A stretch of 49,258 nucleotides of DNA from positions 1-49,258 of the forward strand of contig RCAB01000451.1 of NCBI GenBank assembly GCA_003640385.1, in the 5' to 3' direction. Position numbers and translations under genes: made by a program. Below, piece by piece: positions 1 through 15,178 of this stretch. The first letter of the stretch is position 1; each line of letters starts with the position of its first letter. Under the pieces are notes generated by a model that worked only from the letters and a program-made list of their open reading frames with translations, was not told where the DNA came from and did no database searches. The stretch comes from Setaria digitata. Taxonomy: Eukaryota > Nematoda > Chromadorea > Rhabditida > Setariidae.

Positions 1-1888
1 TTTTTTTTTTTTTTTTACCAATTCTCCACCATTAAATATCATTTCATCTTATCTAACGCTATCATTATTAGAATTGGATATTGGAATAAGCATTGTAAAC
101 TGTAGTAGTTTTAGTAAAATTAAATTGTGTATATTCTCAATACAAAACACGATCATTCTTATTCATTATATAAAAATTTTATGGTCTAAATATAGGAATA
201 TATTATTAGCCTATCATATATTTTTGGTTTGAATAAATTATGCAAAATAAATTATCATTTCAGTTTCCACATGTTCTATTAAAATATTTCCCTAAAAATG
301 AGAAGGAAAAAAAAAGAAAGAAAACATTGGATTCCGAAAGATAAATAGCTCACATTTAATAGTTTTTTTTTTTTTAGCCAATGCTATTTGTATTCATATT
401 TTTGTTGTATAATTTTTCAGCATTGTTATTTTTATTACTCCATTTTGAAAAATTTTAGTTTCTTTTAAATTTTAGTTTTGTTTTAGTTTAGAGTTATACC
501 TTTCAATACACATACACCATGTACCATATACATTTCACATTTGCTAATTTAGCAAATGGTAACTTCCGGCTCCATTCATACATATGTAAATATATGATTG
601 TTGAAATATTTTAAATGACGAAGAAATGAACGAATAAAAGAAAGGTAAAACATATAGGCGTTATTTCTGTGTGTGTTATTTAATGACAAAAAAAAAAAAA
701 TAGTAGAGAATGATTTTATTCAAATAATAATTTATTTGATGAAATATGATGATAGTGGTAGCGGAAGTATCATATTGGTAGTAATAAAAAGTAATGGTAA
801 TTTGTGTTAGGTATGATTGGATAATAATTAAAATTTATCATTCCGTTGTTAGCATCGCTTTTCAAGTTTCATTGTATTAGTAATGAAAATGGTATATTGT
901 CATTTTGCACCTTCATTTTAATCATAAAACGGAATTCATTCGTATTAATATCGAATTTCAGTAATAAAATAAATGCCTTAAAAAAGAAAAACATGAAAGA
1001 TTAAATCTGTTATTTAATGCTAAAAAATTAAAATGTATTTTTTTTTTTTTTGTCGTTAAATTAAGCTTTTGATGTGTGTTTTATTTCTTCTTTTTTCTTA
1101 ATAAATTAAAATATATGTAATTCATCATTTTTCCTATTGTTTCATAGTTTTTAATTTTCCTATTTTGAATCTTTGTTTAGTTCTAAATTGAATTAGCACT
1201 GCTGATGTAACTTGTTGAATAAGAGAATGAAATATGATTATAATGAGATTGTAGTGAATAATTCAGTTTAAGAAAAGAAAGCAAGACAGGGCTACTTTTT
1301 TTTTTTATCTTGTTGATGTGATTGAGTAGATTTTTTCGGAAATTTTTACTGTAAAATAATATGTTTATTTTTTATAAACAGAACATTAAAGAGTGATATG
1401 ATAATGTGTCAAAATTCAAATGATTGAGAAATGCAGTGGAGGAAAGAGCTGATAATCAAAAGATAAAAAGTAATGAAATTAAAGTTTCGGAGCATTATTA
1501 TTTGTTTCATTAGCTAAATGTAGTTGGGAATATCATGATGCAGATTATTTCTAACATTATGAATAATGTTTATCAGGTTAAGTTTTATCTCTAAAAATAA
1601 TATGCATGATATTTTTAATTCTACCTCTAAAAACTTAATTTTAATTTTATTTTTTAATTCTATTTTATAATATGCATGGTATTCATAATTAAATTATGAA
1701 AATATTACCCTTCTTTTTTTTATCAGCAAGGGGAAAATGTCATGATAAGAAATATTGTTAATTTCTAAATGTGCTTTTCGTCACAGTAGTTTCTCAAATT
1801 TTTTTATTGTTGCGCACTATCATACAATCATTGGCGCTTACATTATCATTTAATCAGTGGCGCTTTCATCCCATTTTATTAATTTCAG
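1..1888. other. Non-coding upstream region, no gene seen
   Basis: AT-rich sequence with T and A runs and no open frame that looks coding on either strand. It starts with a 16-nt T run. It presumably carries the promoter and outron of the malate dehydrogenase gene, but no promoter motif could be picked with confidence. Confidence 0.5.
1881..1888 (+). promoter_or_regulatory. Candidate spliced-leader acceptor of mdh-1
   Basis: AATTTCAG lies 11 nt upstream of the malate dehydrogenase ATG, with no coding exon upstream. This is the usual position of a nematode trans-splice acceptor. It could also be the 3' end of an ordinary 5'UTR intron. Confidence 0.55.
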
Positions 1889-1899
1889 CATACAAAACA

Positions 1900-4896
<2,997 letters not shown>

Positions 4897-5171
4897 AACA
4901 ATGTAAACATTACCAGCCGTCTTTTTGTAGTTGATTTCATTGTAACTATGTCAATTATTGACGAGTTCAGTTCATATAATCGGAATATTATTTAGTGTCG
5001 CTTTTTGTCAATATTTCTACTTTTTAGCATCAGTTTTGCAACATTTATACTTAGGTTCTTATGCAAATGATTAACTGTTCAAATTAATTTATCAAGTTAT
5101 CATCGCAGTGACATCATTTCTACTGGAACGATTTTTAAAAGTACTATCATTGTTGCTCTGAAAAAGATGAG

Positions 5172-5177
5172 AATAAA
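5172..5177 (+). terminator. Candidate poly(A) signal of mdh-1
   Basis: AATAAA about 275 nt after the malate dehydrogenase stop codon. It is the first exact hexamer I see downstream; a variant hexamer nearer the stop could be used instead. Confidence 0.4.
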
Positions 5178-6606
5178 TTTTATGACACAAAAAAGAAATA
5201 AAAAAGCATATCAAGATCAATGTCAGTTGTTAACTGAATTCCAGTTGGTTACCCTGAAATCGTCCGAAATGTACAGGAATCATTAATAAATTGGGACTTG
5301 AAATTGAAATAAAGGAATCAATCATACAATATTACTGATGGTTATCCGAATGAGGAGGGAATAAATGCAAAAATTTAAGATACTTAGTATCAGCAAATGA
5401 AATTTTTTTTTGGAGAAGGGAATAACGAAATGACTGTAGATATTGGTGAATTTTCTTTTTTTTTTTTTAAGTATATAGATCTCCACCAAGGTTATTTTAG
5501 GCAAAAATTACGATATGTTACAAAGCTTACAAAAGTAAATGCTTTTACAAATTTGTTTTCTTTGATGTATTTTCTTTCTAGCACCTAACTTTCTTTTCTT
5601 TTTTTCTGTTAATTCCCTTGTTTAAAAGTTTCATTTACCAATGTTACACATTTTAATTTTTAGCGCAAGAATTTCCCATTTTTTTTTTCTGGTGAAATTA
5701 AAATTTAAAGAAAAAAAGAAGCTGTAGAAATCCTAAACAGGGTCTTTGAACTGGAACTTTATCATGAAATGTTTTGCAATGTCAAGTGGTAGCGATGATG
5801 ATGATAAGTGAGATCGATCAGTAATCAATCGATAACTAATCACTTATGTAGGCTATGACAAGGAAGAAAAATGTCATATGTCATTGTCAACTATATTTAT
5901 TTGATGCATTCTTTTCTGTTCCAATTTCGTATAATTCTTTTTTCTTTTTTTTGGTCCATTTAATTTTTACGACTATCAATCAGTGGAATAGTTTCAAATT
6001 TCAATTATCCATTTGATATTTTATTTAATTTTATCTTTCTCTTTTGGTACATTTAAAAATAATTTTATTTGTTTAAGCCCTCTTTCCTATTTTTACTCTT
6101 TTTTTTTTGTGTGTATGCTCCTTTATGATGAATAAAAAAGATTAATTAGTACAATGAGCAAACTGAGTTAGTATTAAATAGATAGAATGATAATTGATAG
6201 TTGTGGAATTTTTATCACTATTTGTTCTTTTGTTAAGTGATATATTATTAGTTATTGCAGTATGATTAGAGATATTTTTCTACCTTTTGTTAAAACAAAA
6301 TAAATGAATTAATCCAAGAACTGAATTGAGAAATTATACAGTTATCTTTTTTTTTTTTTCTTTTTTTTTTTTTTCTTTTTTTTTCATTTCCTGAGGGTAT
6401 TATTTCATTTTTGTAAATGGAATATTCAATGGTAAAAAATAACAGCTGCATCAAGGAGCAAAGTAAACAGTGGCAGTTAATTACTGTGGATAGATAATTG
6501 CCCTTTTTTACCTTCTTAAACAATTTTCAGTAGTCATTATTGGTAACAAAATTTCATGAATTTTAAAAGTATGAATTATTTTACAATTTATTTTCTTCTT
6601 TTTTTA

Positions 6607-6737
6607 ATATATATAATATATATATATTTTATATGTATATATATATACAAAATAAATAATTCATACTTTACTTTTATATATATATATATATATTATATTA
6701 AAAGTATTTTATATATATATTTATATATATAAAATAC
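6607..6737. repeat. AT-dinucleotide low-complexity tract
   Basis: Blocks of alternating AT/TA repeats separated by short non-repeat stretches, capable of several alternative hairpins. The flanking 6740-7270 contains a diverged direct repeat: TTACCGTAATCTAATTTA at 6921-6938 and TTACCATAATCTAATTTA at 7105-7122. This suggests an old, decayed repeat unit. Confidence 0.7.
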
Positions 6738-9508
6738 CGCATACGGCACCGTATTGCCTTGTCAAATATCGTATAGATAAGAGAATTATAGTCCATTTTT
6801 TAATCGTTTGATTTGCCATCATTTAATTTCATTATTATAATAAATATAATTATGTTGAGCATAATATGTCAGAAATCGTAACATTAAACGATTCATTTCT
6901 ATAATTTCTTATTATTAAATTTACCGTAATCTAATTTATGCCTTGTAGACTAGCATGCATTGGGTACAGTCTATTGTTTAGGATAATATGCTAGGTGTTA
7001 TCTTAGTTGTAATAGGATCTTTTCTACTGTTGTATATATTTTAAACAATATCATATTGTATCCTATATGAAAAAGGGATCGTAGATCTAGCAATTATAGA
7101 TTGCTTACCATAATCTAATTTAATTAACTTTTCGCATACAATATCATTATCGTAGTAATAATAGAATCATTTCTACACGTTTTTGTTATGCTTAGCCTGA
7201 TTAATCATTGGTATATGATATATGGAATAGGATACGTTACGATACTGTTTTTATGAAATAGTAGGATATTTTATGTTGGTCATTTATTTTATTGGATGCA
7301 AATAAATGATTAATATTTTTCTGTACGTACAGTAGTCATAAAGCTATACAGTATGTGGCTATAGCAATTCAAAGTTTTAAAATGTTTAGCTATTCATTCC
7401 ACGTAACTTCTATTAACACTACAGTATATATTAGATTATCGGATACGTGTCTTGAGCTTGAGAAACAAATTTTTCTTCGTTTGCTTAGATTTGTACTTCT
7501 GGCTCATTTAATCTATGATAAAATTATAAATTACTGTCATAAGTTGGCTCAAATAAGATTTTATAGAGATGTATTTAATTGAAATAACAGATTACATTTG
7601 TGTCACTGTTATTTCATAATATTTGAATGTCTAACCAGTCAAAAAATTATGTAAGCACTAGCAATTATATTCGGATTATTTTATTCTAACGTTAAAAATT
7701 TAGCAAAATGAATAATTCATTATTAGATCTTCTCTCTAAATGTTACACAAAGGCCAATTAATGTTTTACAGGAACTGATAATGCTCAAATGAATTCATTT
7801 TTTAATAAGTTGAAAATTCATTTGTAATTTTAACTTTTTTTTAATTTACCGTAAATAGTTTTTTTGTTTTCCGTGTGTTGTTATGAAATGGATTCGATGA
7901 TGTTCCATGAATTTTTCAAAGTATATCAGTGAAAAATTACTTCTGTTACCTTCCTTTTTTTCTATTTTTATTTTAGTTTTTCAACTTTTAACTGATAATA
8001 TATGCCATTGCTGAAAATAATGCAATCATTTAAAATACCGTCACTCTTTTGCTTATGCGTGGTAAAAATATTACAAATTTCGAAAGGTTCCAGTTTTAAT
8101 GTGTAAAGAATGAGCAGATGATTGACAATTCTGAATAGTTAAATTATATGAAAAAGCAAAATTTATTTAAAATTCTTAGAAAAAAATGAATTTCATTTTT
8201 CTCTTTCTTTTCTTTTCTTTACTCTGTTTTAAATCCTTTCAGAACACTCTTCTTTTTAATATTTGCATTTATGCTCAATATAGTTAGATTTTTCTTCACC
8301 ACTAGACGAAAATTTAATTAAAACTGAAAACAGTATGATAATAAACAATATTCGACATTGTTCTTATCCATCCCAGATCAAATCATTTCATTGTCAATCT
8401 TTTTCAGCTTAATTAATCATTTCAAAGGAATAACTTTTTCTCCGCAAATCAAATTTTATCAACTGATAATAATTTGATTAGAAGACATAATTTTTAGTCT
8501 GCCTAAATTACTAACTATTAAATTACAACAGATGGACAGTTCGATACATCAAGTAAAGGAATAGCAGTCATCAAAGAAGATATTATCTTCCTGTTTATTA
8601 ATAGGATTTCAATTATTACTATTATTAATTTAACTGTTTCCAAGTACTATTATTGTTAATAAATAGCGATGATACCAATAAGTACTAGACTAAAAATTCC
8701 CATCTTATTTGCAGTAATTACAATCGTTCATATTGACTGACCCTTATCACTGTTAAATTTACAACACTTAACAACACTCATTAACTTTGCCTTTTTATTA
8801 TTACATAAATAAAATTATTAACATCATTTATAATTACATCTTACAAATAAAGAAATTCATATTATGCTATTTATAAATGTATGACATTTGTTCTATAAGT
8901 CAGTGATAAATATTTATCAATTATCTTTATCTGTTTCAGATCTTACATTTTGTAAAAGGGACGGTTTAGGAATTAGTGAATCAATGACTGAAATGAACTA
9001 CGATCAGTTGCAGTTGAAACTATATAAATGTTAGGAATGATAAGACTTGATGAGCGTTACCTGTAAGTTCGCTAACCCCTTTCTTTCATTTAGCGCATCA
9101 GTAATAGTTAGTAATTAGAACTCTGAAGAAGAGCAGTTATAATCATGAAATTAATTACACAAATCTATTGTTTTAATTGGTCTTTTCTTTTTCAAAAAAA
9201 AAAAAATTTATTTAACTTATTTAACCTCGAATAATTTTAATTTTTCATGGACCCATTGATAATATATCATTTATGATTATGTAAAAAGTTAAAATCAAAA
9301 ATTATTTTTGATCAGTACTATAAACAACACTGCTACATGTATCCATCTAAAATTAGATTGTATAATATTTTTCCCTTCGTTTATTTTAAGAATTTTATTT
9401 TTTTACATAATATGTGATATGATATAGCATGAATATAACAATGTCAAACATTTTAATATGTTTTTAATTTTTATAATTGATTATATGATATGGGCATAAT
9501 ATATGACT

Positions 9509-9532
9509 ACACACACACACACACACACACAC
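9509..9532. repeat. (AC)n microsatellite
   Basis: Twelve uninterrupted AC units in AT-rich DNA. Confidence 0.9.
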
Positions 9533-9604
9533 GAAATTTTTGTATTTATTTATTTATTAAAATGTCATTTTAGATTTTTATAATAAATTTTTGCATGTAT
9601 ATGT

Positions 9605-9703
9605 TTTCGTATAATCAATTCTGATATGTCAAGGTGCCTCTGTGCATTGTATCCCACATGCGATTTTAGGTTTCGTATAATCAATTCTGATATGTCAAGG
9701 TGC
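9605..9703. repeat. 33-bp direct repeat, spacing 66 bp
   Basis: The 33-bp string beginning TTTCGTATAATCAATTCTGA occurs identically at 9605-9637 and 9671-9703, separated by 33 bp of unrelated sequence. On the minus strand the repeat encodes HLDISELIIR twice within an open frame (9565-9900), but that frame has no supporting features. A recent local duplication is the simplest explanation. Confidence 0.85.
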
Positions 9704-9984
9704 ATCTCTTTGCACAATCGATATACGTTTGCATTGCTGTGCATGGAACTGACTGTAGTGTAAGATTTAAGAACAAATTTTTGATTTGAAGGAGAAGGAA
9801 GAAGTTTGTGTTTGGGGAAGAGAATGTGTACAGGTCGTCGTTCGATGATAATGCAAAATACTTCAGTGAAGAGACAAGGCAGAAGAGAGAATGGGGCCAA
9901 TGGATGTTTGGTAGAATGCGATGGATCGTCGAAGAGATAGGTGGTGTAGAAGTGGGGAAGAAAGAATTTTTTTCTTTGATTTAA
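9700..9984. other. Purine-rich, less AT-rich island, function unknown
   Basis: A block with clearly higher G content than its surroundings and strong purine bias on the plus strand. The plus strand is open from 9790 to 9984 (64 codons, no start Met at its beginning), with a run of acidic, Arg and Trp residues (for example KREWGQWMFGRMRWIVEEIGG) that looks less random than most open frames here. The minus strand is also open across it (9565-9900). No splice signals settle which, if either, is used. It could be a lone exon, a pseudogene fragment or a non-coding element. Confidence 0.3.
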
Positions 9985-10867
9985 TCACTTATCATTATCA
10001 TTACTTTTAACACCATATGTTGTGTAGAATGCGTTCTTCATTCAGATCTTAATTTCTAGTCTTTCCATATTCGTCAAGTAAGATTATTTCTTTTTCTCCA
10101 AACTTTTATCAATTTTTTTTTGCATATGTGTTGTATAATGATATCATTTTTAATATACTATATAATAGTTAATAGTATAAATATACTATATAATGTCGTA
10201 TAATATATAAATATACTGTATCAGTTAATAAAAGTATAAATATACTGTATAATAAATTATGAAATGTAGTGTAGACTGGTGATATATTAATAGATAACTT
10301 TTAGAATCGTAATTTTTTTCTCTCAAATTATAAAATTTTAAAGGTTTGTTTGTTTCTAATTAATTCATATTGTACATGTATATGCGTAATATAATATAGA
10401 TTGCATATGTATGCTTCAACTCTATAACTTTTTCTTCCTTTGATTTTATCAAGTCTTTTTTCTTTTTTATTGAGTTTCATAGATTTTTCTCCTTTCATTG
10501 AATTTATTTATTTGTTTTTTGTTTGTTTTTAGGTTTTAATAATGACAAATGTATTTTAAACATATACTACAGCAGAATAACAGAATACTATATTTATAGC
10601 CTTAATTGCATTACTGTATAAAAATCAATGATGGCAAATATAAGAGTAATGTTAAAAATAATATATATATATATGAAATTCAAATAGTACTGATAATATT
10701 AGTAAGAGAGTATTTAATGACTAAAATTATGAACGTGAAAATAAATTACTATATAAGATAGTGATAAAAAATTAGATCATCACCCACATTAGCAAGGAAT
10801 TTTTTTCATTTGAGAAACAAGAGAGACGGTTTCATTTCATAACGTTCCAGTTTTAATTCAAGATGAC

Positions 10868-10933
10868 GCATATATAACATGCAGCTCATTGAAATCAGTT
10901 CCGGGGTTGTGTGCGATTCTGTTCTGCGTGAGT
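10868..10933 (+). promoter_or_regulatory. Candidate TATA-like promoter and leader exon
   Basis: CATATATAAC at about 10869-10878 is followed by about 50 nt of unusually GC-rich sequence ending at a strong donor-like site, CTGC|GTGAGT (cut after 10927). This arrangement fits a TATA-type start and a short leader exon or outron start for the thioredoxin gene at 12913. A 58-codon open frame from ATG 10879 to 11055 crosses the site; splicing it to 12905 would give an immediate stop, so any leader would be non-coding. Confidence 0.25.
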
Positions 10934-11603
10934 TTTGCTACATTGACTATGGTTTGTTGGTTCATTTTACGTTTACTCCTTCAATTTTATTAGAATTAAA
11001 ATATCTTTTAAATTGGAAGTATGAAATTAGAAGTGCATTGTTTATAAAGAAATAATATCTCAGTTAAATTTGTTTTTCTTTTTTTTTTCGAAACATATTT
11101 TTCCTTGCGATATCTTCGTATTTTCTCAGGAAAATTTCTCTGTCAACATAGATTAACACTGATTTTAATTAGATTCAAAAATATATGTTCGAATTACAAA
11201 GCTGTAGTAATTTTTTTAGATGTCTTGTTTCACGTTAAAACTTTTCCTGCATCATTTTCTATTCCACTATAATAATTAGGTGAAAGGTATTTAAAAAAAA
11301 ATAAATAAATAAATAAATATCAGTGATTTAATGAATTTGATAACCAATTTTTGTTTAGAATTTTATATCATTTTACATACCTGTTACTGCATTCCAAGTC
11401 CTTTGAATAAGTAGCTGTTTTCCGCAAAAAGCCTATTATAGCAATATATATTTTGCGATATAAATTAGACCATAGGATAATATGCTGTGTAAATAATTCA
11501 TCACAGTAATATATTTATAACATGGAAATTTAACATTATAAAACTATAATAACTTTCAAAAGCGCTGTTATGATAATAAGACGTTGTAGGAGTTCATATA
11601 TTA

Positions 11604-11827
11604 TTTACTTATAACTACAAGCATTTTTAATATAATATCATTTAATNATATTAAAAATTTTAAATTTTTAATATAATATCATTTAATATTATTTCTTCCA
11701 TAATAAGGAAGCATTGTGCTGCAATTTATATTGGAATATATTACAATATAAAGTGGAGTAGAATGCTTCTTGCTATGGGGGAAATAATATTAAATGATAT
11801 TAAAAGTGCTTGTAGTTATAAAGTAAA
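11604..11827. mobile_element. MITE-like element with TA flanks
   Basis: About 224 bp with near-perfect terminal inverted repeats. The left end begins TTTACTTATAACTACAAGCA, and the right end is its reverse complement with a few indels, finishing AAGTAAA. Both ends abut TA (11602-11603 and 11828-11829), the target duplication of Tc1/mariner-type elements. An inner inverted repeat (GGAAGCATT near 11708 against AATGCTTC near 11763) makes the whole element a long imperfect hairpin. The left arm carries an extra copy of an AATATAATATCATTTAAT block and the ambiguous base at 11647. There is no transposase, so it is non-autonomous. Confidence 0.75.
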
Positions 11828-12897
11828 TAGGAAAACCAAAGCACTTTCCATTTACAAAATCAGTAAATAACTATTCATTGTTTCTTGTAGTATACTTCAG
11901 TGAATCATTCTTCCTTTCTTTCTTTTTTTTTTTTATTTCAACACTAATTTTACCAATAAATTTTTGTTTCAAGTAGATATTCTAAAAACCGGAAATTCTC
12001 TTCCTTCCCAATCTTTTGCTTATTTTTTTTTTCGGTCAGTATAACATCTGCTGTTGGTGTAATGCAAAAATGATGGAATAGTCGAAAAATTTTGCAGCTA
12101 TTTTTATTCCTTTTATCAAAAAAAAAGAAAGAATAATTGTGAAATTCATGTACTATTTGATGCTTACTTTTTTCATCGTTCTTAAGAAAATATTGCATCA
12201 TCAGTGTGTTAGTAGTAACTGGAGAGCTAATGAAGATGAATGCTTTTGCTGTCATTAAAACAATTTAGTGTTGTTTTGAAATGTCATTTTTAGTTTTTTA
12301 TAGAGATTGGAAGCATTTTTGTAGTCAATATCCAAGTAATGTTAGCTTTGATTAAAAAAAGAAAAAAGTGATATTTCTGGTTAAAAAAGGACATTTTTAT
12401 GATTTTCAAAAGAAAAAAAAAAAAAAAAAAACGAGAAAAATTCTTTTTTATCATTTTTCTGGTCTTGAAAAAGTTTCCCTGCGCTAGATTATGCGTTGAT
12501 CGATTTTTTTTTTTGCAGTTTCTGTTGAAATATTTTTTTCTTTACTGCTATCATTGGCATCACTTTAGATGCTCGTTTAAATATTTAATTATCCTAATGA
12601 TTAGTTGTTTTACAGTTGTCGTCCAGATGTCATCAGACTATTCGCTAATTATTGCAGTTTGAAGTCTTTAATTGATCCGATAATGCATTTTTCCAGTCAT
12701 TAAATCTACAAACTATTCCTTATTTTTCTGTACATTCATTTTTGAACATAGCTAATTTTACTTGCAAATATTTTAGTCATTCGCTTAATTCATTACTTAT
12801 TCCTTCAGTGATTTTCTTTGTTCATCCATTGCCTTTGTTGTCTTGTCTTTGGAAATCTTGTATGGATTATGTATTAATGTTTCAGTTGATTTGTTTC

Positions 12898-12904
12898 TTT
12901 ACAG
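12898..12904 (+). promoter_or_regulatory. Candidate spliced-leader acceptor of dpy-11/TMX1
   Basis: CTTTACAG ends 8 nt before the ATG at 12913. No upstream coding exon is in frame, so this is either a trans-splice acceptor or the end of a 5'UTR intron. Confidence 0.5.
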
Positions 12905-12912
12905 ACTAAAAT

Positions 12913-15178
12913 ATGCTGATGAAAGCTGTCACATTATTGGTCTTTTCCACTTTAATTACGATATGCCAATCTGCTAGTCGGAATTTAATTACACTGAATG
13001 AAGAAACATGGACTGACATATTACGCGGTGAATGGATGGTTGAATTGTAAGCATTTCTTTTAGTTTTTTTTCTTTTTTTTTTGTTGACAAAATAAAAAAG
13101 TAAAACAGTATTCGAAGATTATGTTGAGCACTAAATTCACCATTGTTCTTACATTCTTACATTATAGAAGAAAATAGTGAAAAAAAAAGATTATTTAGGT
13201 TACTGTGTCAACATGAATAATTGTAGACAAATTTTATTGAATTATTTATACTAGCATCATAAATAAAATCGGTTCCTTATCATTCATCGAATACATGCTC
13301 ATCTGATACATTTATTCTGCTTTTAGAATCATATAGAAGTGGGAAATTTTCTATGATTATTTTTATACTTCCTTACTTAAAACTTATTATTCCAGTCATG
13401 CACCATGGTGTCCAGCTTGCAAAGATCTCCAAAAAGCATGGCATGCATTTGCCGACTGGAGCAAAGATCTTAATATTAATGTTGCTGAGGTTGATGTTAC
13501 TGTTAATCCGGGTTTATCTGGTCGTTTTCTTGTCACCGCACTTCCCACAATCTATCAGTAAGGAATATGCTGTTATTTTTACATTCTAAGCATACCATAA
13601 TTTGATCTTTATTACATTAATTTTGTTTTCCAAAATATCGTCTAGATTGTAAAAACCAGATGGTAATGTTTTTTTCTATCTGAAATAAAGTTTTGTTATC
13701 GCAGCATTTCTCTGTCTTTAAAATATTTTCATCTACTGTAGCAAAAATAAGAAGGAATTACTCACCTATTGTAAAATTTTTAATCGAGGAGTGTTAAAAT
13801 TTTGTTAAACAACTTTTCTGAACTCTATCAAAGATAAATTTCAGTGTTAAGGACGGTGTATTTCGTGGTTATGTAGGACCTCGTGATAAAAATGATTTCA
13901 TCAGTTACATCGAGGAAAAGAAATGGACTTCCTATGACCCACTTCCAAGCTACAAATATCCAAGTTCACCTCAGTAAATCTTTTACTTATTTATGCCGTC
14001 AACTATAAGGTGTTGAATTCTTTTTATCTTGTGCACGGAAAATGAATGCAGCTTTACCCAAATAGGTATTGTATCCTGTGTATTTATTCCAGGATGTCGG
14101 TAGTGGCTTGGTTCTTTAAATTATCAATGTTTGTCCGTGATAAACATAACTATTTGGTTGACGAGGGTTTGTTTTCTCTTTTACATTTTGTCTTTATTTC
14201 AGAGTTCATCTTTTTTATTTTTTTTTTTTTTGAGCGATGCTGTGAAAAATTTCATCCCAGCCAGCAACAGTAATAATGGCTGGAATTAGATTTTAATATT
14301 GATAAATCAAAATTTATTCAGCATCAAGGAAGTTTCTGAGGAGTATAGAATAAAATGTGCTGCAAAGAGACAGACATTGAAGCTATTCTCCTAATAAATG
14401 CGTTAACTAATATATGCAAAACAAATGAATGTATTTTCAGTGGGTATACCGTCATGGGCTTCATATTTGGTGTTTGCTGCTATAACTTTGGCATTGGGGT
14501 GTATACTTGGATTTTTCATCGTTTATATCATCGATCGGGTTTTCCCTACTAATGATCAGATCTCTAAACTAGAGAAGAAATCGACAAAGAAAGAGCAAAA
14601 GGTGAAATCGAAAAAGGTATCATTCTAACATTTATTAAATATCCATCTGCAATAAAAAATCCTCGAGTTATCGAAGGATCGGATGTTTTGATTAAAATCT
14701 TAAAATCTTGTTTTAAATGCCTATATGAATCTATTTTGGAATATTCTTTTTTTTTCTTTTTTTTTAGTTGGAGAAGCTTGATTTGCAGGATGAAGGAAAG
14801 AAAAAAGATGATGATCAATCGCAAGATGAAAGGATTTCTCAGGAAGGTTCTTATTTACTTTTTAATTATCCACATTGAACCTTTGTCTTCTGAAGGTTTT
14901 CGTTTCGTTTTTTTTTTTTTTTTTTGAGGATGATTTAGTGACCTTTTTTTACATAAAAGATTCATGCTATCTTGGAAAACTCGTAGGAATACGAATATTG
15001 AAAAAAGGAGGTCTATGGAGAAGATAACCCTGTAGCCTTTTGTGTTCTATAGTTATGTCTGGGATAAGGTTAATGCAGGCAATATGAGAGAGATGAAATT
15101 GTTATTTCAGAAGAGTCGGCTGATGAAAATGTTCGAAACAGGAAGGGAGCGAAGAATGAAGTGAAAAAGAAAAAATGA
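12913..15178 (+). CDS. dpy-11: TMX1/DPY-11-type ER transmembrane thioredoxin, 7 exons
   Basis: Membrane-bound thiol-disulfide oxidoreductase of the ER. In C. elegans the orthologue is needed for body shape and cuticle formation. Exons: 12913-13046, 13396-13557, 13845-13973, 14093-14166, 14441-14616, 14768-14846, 15111-15178. They join in frame to 273 aa (human TMX1 is 280). Order: signal peptide (about 1-21, ending CQSAS), thioredoxin domain with active site WCPAC (Cys50, Cys53) and cis-Pro motif TALPTIY, one membrane helix at about 172-197, then a charged, Lys/Asp/Glu-rich cytosolic tail ending KKKK, which satisfies a dilysine ER-retrieval signal. The CPAC site, single membrane helix and tail identify the TMX1 group rather than soluble PDI. 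The ubiquitin hydrolase ATG is 1.26 kb downstream on the same strand. Confidence 0.93.

Larger units (their letters stand above)
5178..12904. other. Long intergenic region or outron, no supported coding gene
   Basis: About 7.7 kb of AT-rich DNA between mdh-1 and the thioredoxin gene. It holds AT and AC microsatellites, a 33-bp direct repeat, a small TA-flanked inverted-repeat element, and two less AT-rich islands (9700-9960 and 10868-10990), listed separately. The few open frames are A/T-driven (for example 12399-12662 and 11950-12255) and show no family resemblance. The 3' part may be outron or 5'UTR intron of the thioredoxin gene. Confidence 0.5.

Noticed and set aside
12399..12662. 87-codon plus-strand frame beginning with a Lys run
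   Set aside because: Arises from an A run and T-rich sequence; no acceptor or donor logic and no family resemblance.
14046..14273. 75-codon frame overlapping the thioredoxin gene
   Set aside because: Only its middle (14093-14166) is a real exon; the rest is intron read-through.
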